Shown: positions 60,924 to 64,000 of the stretch, one piece after another
Position numbering within the stretch: position 1 is the stretch's first letter
Layout: each line of letters begins with the position of its first letter
DNA from: Pseudomonas nitroreducens
GTDB taxonomy: Bacteria; Pseudomonadota; Gammaproteobacteria; Pseudomonadales; Pseudomonadaceae
Assembly: GCF_014204515.1 (NCBI RefSeq)
Contig: NZ_JACHLI010000006.1
Coordinates: 62,001 to 126,000 of the forward strand
Direction: 5' to 3'
Length of the DNA stretch: 64,000 nucleotides
The notes under the pieces: model-generated
Databases searched by the model: none
Seen by the model: the letters and a program-made list of their open reading frames with translations, nothing else
Told to the model about the DNA's origin: nothing
Position numbers and translations under genes: made by a program

Positions 60924-61963
60924 CAGAACTCCCTGTACATCCGGCCGGGGTTGAAGAGACCGTGCGGGTCGAGCTGCTGCTTGAGGCTCAGGTGATAGCG
61001 CAGCAGCGCGGCCGGTAGCGGGTGGAAGCCGTCGTCGCCCGGCGTGTAGCGCAGGGCATGGCCGCCGACCTCGGCGACGCTGCGGCGGATCAGTTCGGCA
61101 TCCGCCTCGGACTTCAGCCAGCGTTGCGCGCCGCCCCAGTCGATCAGCTGTTCGCCCGGCAGGGACAGCGCCGGTGTGGCATTGGGCAGCGACAGCCGCC
61201 AGAGCGTGCCGGGGCCGGTGAAAAAGCCCAGGCGCTGCTCGCGCAGGTCCTGCCAGTAGCTGCTGTCGATCTCCTCGCCACCCAGGCGCAGGCGCGCGGA
61301 GCACACCGAACCTTCACCGCCTTCCAGGCGCAGGTGCAGCGCGCTGCCGTCATGGCTGGCGGCGGTGATCGGGATCGGTTGCGCGCCCCATTCGGCCAGT
61401 TCGCCCAGCGCCTGATGCACGTCCATCTCGATGCGCAGGCTGGCGCACATCCGCGGCTTGGGCAGCACCTTCATCGACACTTCGGTGATCACCCCCAGGC
61501 AGCCGAAACTGCCTGCCAGCAGGCGCGACAGGTCGTAGCCGGCGACGTTCTTCATCACCTCGCCGCCGAAGCGCAGCAGCTTGCCGTGGCCGGTGATCAG
61601 GCGGGTGCCCAGCACGTAGTCGCGCACCGAGCCGGACCAGGGCCGGCGCGGTCCGGAGAGGCCGGCAGCGACCACGCCGCCGAAGGTGGCGAACTTGAAA
61701 CCCGGTGGCTCGCAGGGCAGCAGTTGCCCGGCCTCGTCCAGCGCCGCTTCGATCTCCGCCAGCGGCGTGCCGGCGCGGGCGGTGAGCACCAGTTCGGTGG
61801 GGTCGTAGCTGACGATGCCGCTGTGCAGCCGGGTGTCCAGTTCCACGCCGTTCACCGTGCGACCGAGGAAGGCCTTGCTATCGCCGCCACGAATACGCAG
61901 CGGTGTGCGGGCGGCGAGCGCGTGGTTCACCTGGTCGAGCAGGTCGGCGCTGGCATCGGGCAT
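60923..61963 (-). CDS. glcE: Glycolate oxidase FAD-binding subunit
   Basis: The 346-residue protein carries a PCMH-type FAD domain. TPLRIRGGDSKAFLG (about 20-34) and VSYDPTELVLTARAGTPLAEIE (about 50-71) are typical of GlcE, which is shorter than GlcD. It overlaps the glcD stop by 4 bases (ATGA). Confidence 0.92.
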   Translation of the reverse strand: MPDASADLLDQVNHALAARTPLRIRGGDSKAFLGRTVNGVELDTRLHSGIVSYDPTELVLTARAGTPLAEIEAALDEAGQLLPCEPPGFKFATFGGVVAAGLSGPRRPWSGSVRDYVLGTRLITGHGKLLRFGGEVMKNVAGYDLSRLLAGSFGCLGVITEVSMKVLPKPRMCASLRIEMDVHQALGELAEWGAQPIPITAASHDGSALHLRLEGGEGSVCSARLRLGGEEIDSSYWQDLREQRLGFFTGPGTLWRLSLPNATPALSLPGEQLIDWGGAQRWLKSEADAELIRRSVAEVGGHALRYTPGDDGFHPLPAALLRYHLSLKQQLDPHGLFNPGRMYREF

Positions 61964-63462
61964 CAGAAGCGCTCCAGGTCGGGGAAGGGCAGTTGGCCGT
62001 GGTGCACGTGCAGGGCGCCGAATTCCGCGCAGCGGTGCAGGGTGGGGATGTTCTTGCCGGGGTTGAGCAGGCGGTCCGGGTCGAATGCCGCCTTCACCGC
62101 GTGGAACAGGGTCAGCTCGTCGCTGTTGAACTGCGCGCACATCTGGTTGATCTTCTCCCGGCCCACACCGTGCTCACCGGTGATGCTGCCGCCCACCGCG
62201 ACGCAGAGTTCGAGGATTTTCCCGCCGATGGCCTCGGCGCGCTCCAGCTCGCCGGGCACGTTGGCGTCGAAGAGGATCAGCGGGTGCATGTTGCCGTCGC
62301 CGGCATGGAACACGTTGGCCACGCGCAGGCCGAATTCCTCGGACAGCTCGGCGATGCCGTGCAGTACGCGCGGCAGCTCGCGGCGTGGGATGGTGCCGTC
62401 CATGCAGTAGTAGTCCGGCGAGATGCGCCCGACCGCCGGGAAGGCGTTCTTGCGCCCGGCCCAGAAGCGCACGCGCTCGGCCTCGTCGCAGGCCAGGCGC
62501 ACGTCGGTGGCGCCGGCCGCACGCAGCACGCCGTCGACACGTTCGCAGTCGTCCTGTACGTCGGCTTCCACGCCGTCCAGTTCGCACAGCAGGATGGCTG
62601 CGGCATCCACCGGGTAGCCGGCGTGGATGAAGTCCTCAGCAGCGCGGATCGACAGGTTGTCCATCATCTCCAGCCCGCCGGGAATGATGCCGGCGGCGAT
62701 GATGTCGGCCACCGCGCGGCCGGCCTTTTCCACTGAATCGAAACTGGCCAGCAGCACCCGCGCCACTTGCGGGCGCGGCAGCAGCTTGACGGTGACTTCG
62801 GTGACGATGCCGAGCATGCCCTCGGAGCCGGTGAACAGCGCCAGCAGGTCGAGGCCGGGGCTGTCCAGGGCGTCGCTGCCCAGCGTCAGGTGCTCGCCCT
62901 CGACGGTGAGGATGTCCACCTTCAGCAGGTTGTGCACGGTCAGGCCGTATTTCAGGCAATGCACGCCGCCGGCGTTCTCGGCGACGTTGCCGCCGATGGA
63001 GCAGGCGATCTGCGAGGACGGATCGGGCGCGTAGTACAGGCCGTGCGGCGCGGCGGCCTGGGAGATCGCCAGGTTGCGCACACCGGGCTGCACGCGGGCG
63101 AAGCGCCCCTTCTGGTTCACTTCGAGGATGCGGTTGAAGCGCGCCATCACCAGCAGGATGCCTTTCTCCAGCGGCAGCGCGCCGCCGGAAAGCCCGGTAC
63201 CCGCGCCGCGCGCCACCACCAGTACCTTGCGTGCGTGGCAGAGCTTCAGCAGCGCCTGCACCTGCTCGATGCGCTCGGGCAGCGCCACCAGCATCGGTAC
63301 GGTGCGGTAGGCAGAGAGGCCGTCGCATTCGTAGGGTTTGAGGTCTTCGGCGCGGTGCAGCAGTTCGAGATCGGGCAGGGCTGCGCGCAGCTCGGCCAGC
63401 AGGGCGGACTTGTCGACGGCAGGCAGCACGCCATCGACGCGCTCGTCGTAGAGGATGTTCAT
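61963..63462 (-). CDS. glcD: Glycolate oxidase FAD-linked catalytic subunit
   Basis: The 499-residue flavoprotein has the FAD-binding stretch VVARGAGTGLSGGALPLEKGI (about 81-101) and CSIGGNVAENAGG (about 151-163). The C-terminal catalytic region has HAGDGNMHPLILFD and GGSITGEHGVGREK. It oxidises glycolate (and often D-lactate) to glyoxylate. It is the first gene of glcDEFG. The operon lacks the malate synthase gene glcB that follows in E. coli. The ATG at 63462 gives the family length (499). Confidence 0.94.
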   Translation of the reverse strand: MNILYDERVDGVLPAVDKSALLAELRAALPDLELLHRAEDLKPYECDGLSAYRTVPMLVALPERIEQVQALLKLCHARKVLVVARGAGTGLSGGALPLEKGILLVMARFNRILEVNQKGRFARVQPGVRNLAISQAAAPHGLYYAPDPSSQIACSIGGNVAENAGGVHCLKYGLTVHNLLKVDILTVEGEHLTLGSDALDSPGLDLLALFTGSEGMLGIVTEVTVKLLPRPQVARVLLASFDSVEKAGRAVADIIAAGIIPGGLEMMDNLSIRAAEDFIHAGYPVDAAAILLCELDGVEADVQDDCERVDGVLRAAGATDVRLACDEAERVRFWAGRKNAFPAVGRISPDYYCMDGTIPRRELPRVLHGIAELSEEFGLRVANVFHAGDGNMHPLILFDANVPGELERAEAIGGKILELCVAVGGSITGEHGVGREKINQMCAQFNSDELTLFHAVKAAFDPDRLLNPGKNIPTLHRCAEFGALHVHHGQLPFPDLERF

Positions 63463-63594
63463 AGGCTGACGGTGCTCGGGTCTTGTTTTGTTCTTGTTCG
63501 AGGACAGCAAGGTTCGCGCCCGCCAGGCGGACGCGTGGAGCCACGGCACCGTGAACATGCGACTGGCGGTCCGGCCGCGTCCACTGGCGTGGAT

Positions 63595-63698
63595 ACTGGT
63601 CCTACCAGTTCTTGTACGGGCGTCCATTGGAAAGGTGCCGCCCTGACAGCTAGGGTTCCTTTCAACCCAAGAGGCCGGAACCAACTGGTCCTACCACT
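63595..63698. promoter_or_regulatory. Two GlcC-type operators between glcD and glcC
   Basis: ACTGGTCCTACCAGT (63595-63609) and ACTGGTCCTACCACT (63684-63698) share the TGGT-cc-tACCA palindrome typical of FadR/GntR-family regulators and are 89 bases apart. They lie in the divergent region between glcD and glcC and should bind GlcC. Confidence 0.78.
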
Positions 63699-63711
63699 AC
63701 GGAGAGCCGTG

Positions 63712-64000
63712 ATGAGGACTCATGCAGCGGGCAAGCAGCGCGTCGCCGACCAGGTGGCGGAGAAGATCGAGCGGCTGATCGTCGATGGTGTACTCAAGGT
63801 CGGCCAGGCGTTGCCCTCGGAGCGGCGCCTGGTGGAAAAGCTCGGTTGCTCGCGCTCGGCATTGCGCGAGGGGCTGCGGGCACTGCGCGGGCGCGGCATC
63901 GTCGACACCGAGCAGGGGCGCGGTTCCTTCGTCGCCGACCTGACCGGCGCTGAGGATGTGTCGCCGCTGATGCACCTGTTCCGCTCGCAGCCGCGTACGC
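63712..64000 (+). CDS. glcC: GntR/FadR-family regulator of the glc operon (5' part)
   Basis: The gene runs off the window. The visible 96 residues contain a winged helix-turn-helix (VADQVAEKIERLIVDGVLKVGQALPSERRLVEKLGCSRSALREGLRAL, about 11-58) and the EQGRGSFVADL wing, as in FadR-type regulators. The ATG at 63712 is 7 bases after GGAG; a GTG 3 bases upstream is possible. It is divergent from glcDEFG, as in E. coli, and likely activates it with glycolate. Confidence 0.85.
   Translation, partial: MRTHAAGKQRVADQVAEKIERLIVDGVLKVGQALPSERRLVEKLGCSRSALREGLRALRGRGIVDTEQGRGSFVADLTGAEDVSPLMHLFRSQPRT

Overview
This window is a high-GC gammaproteobacterial chromosome segment, almost certainly from a Pseudomonas of the P. 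aeruginosa / nitroreducens / citronellolis kind. The reasons are the gene families (sfnR, gntR-gntK-gntT, an aau-type amine dehydrogenase cluster, pst with a Pho box, imuA-imuB-dnaE2, hpd, glcCDEFG), GC-rich third codon positions, and many Pseudomonas-type REP and palindromic intergenic repeats. No rRNA, tRNA or CRISPR array was recognised.

Layout. 1-2700: end of an SfnC-like flavoprotein gene, the sigma-54 activator sfnR, and a UbiH/UbiM-like hydroxylase. 3855-7591 (minus): three-subunit membrane sugar/gluconate dehydrogenase (Tat small subunit, FAD/Fe-S flavoprotein, triheme cytochrome c). 7909-11181: anti-sigma and ECF sigma divergent from a catalase-like peroxidase, a cytochrome b561 and a DUF2790 protein. 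11370-12984: Phd/RelE-type toxin-antitoxin pair and an ADP-ribosylglycohydrolase. 12994-19526 (minus): fatty acid hydroxylase/sterol desaturase, a HAD protein with a degenerate Fic-like protein, then pstSCAB with a Pho box.

19793-26053 is the accessory region. A broken copy of the 5' end of the desaturase gene lies at the edge of an AT-rich island (20.1-25.3 kb). The island carries one tightly overlapping minus-strand operon: a phosphoribosyltransferase-like protein, an ORC/CDC6-like P-loop ATPase, an unrecognised two-halved Rossmann/CARF-like protein, and an N6-adenine DNA methyltransferase. I regard this as the best candidate for a poorly described defence or conflict system. Beside it, on the plus strand, a BRO-N antirepressor-type gene has a leader with the a1b1 - b'a' - a2b2 complementarity of the phage P1 C4 antisense RNA.

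26206-33014: a triple-RidA fusion protein, a GapN-like NADP aldehyde dehydrogenase, and the gluconate regulon gntT, gntK and gntR, with three related palindromic operators. 33207-36649 (minus): aralkylamine (TTQ) dehydrogenase operon aauBEDA plus a monoheme cytochrome, without mauG. 37110-40841: codB-pucR-codA for cytosine use. 41834-44093: lysR-lysA in tandem. 45660-50774: imuA-imuB-dnaE2 mutasome under a LexA-type SOS box. 51064-53923: AraC regulator divergent from hpd and maiA (tyrosine catabolism). 54220-57048: MliC-like lysozyme inhibitor lipoprotein, OmpK/Tsx-like porin and arfB. 57339-64000: lactate/glycolate permease and glcDEFG with the start of divergent glcC, separated by two copies of a TGGTCCTACCA operator.

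Intergenic regions are packed with repeats: short REPs, two families of 70-80 bp palindromes, CTCTCCC-type palindromes, and a dispersed element of about 300 bp (two copies) that ends in a hexanucleotide tandem repeat. One copy of it lies between 124-bp direct repeats.
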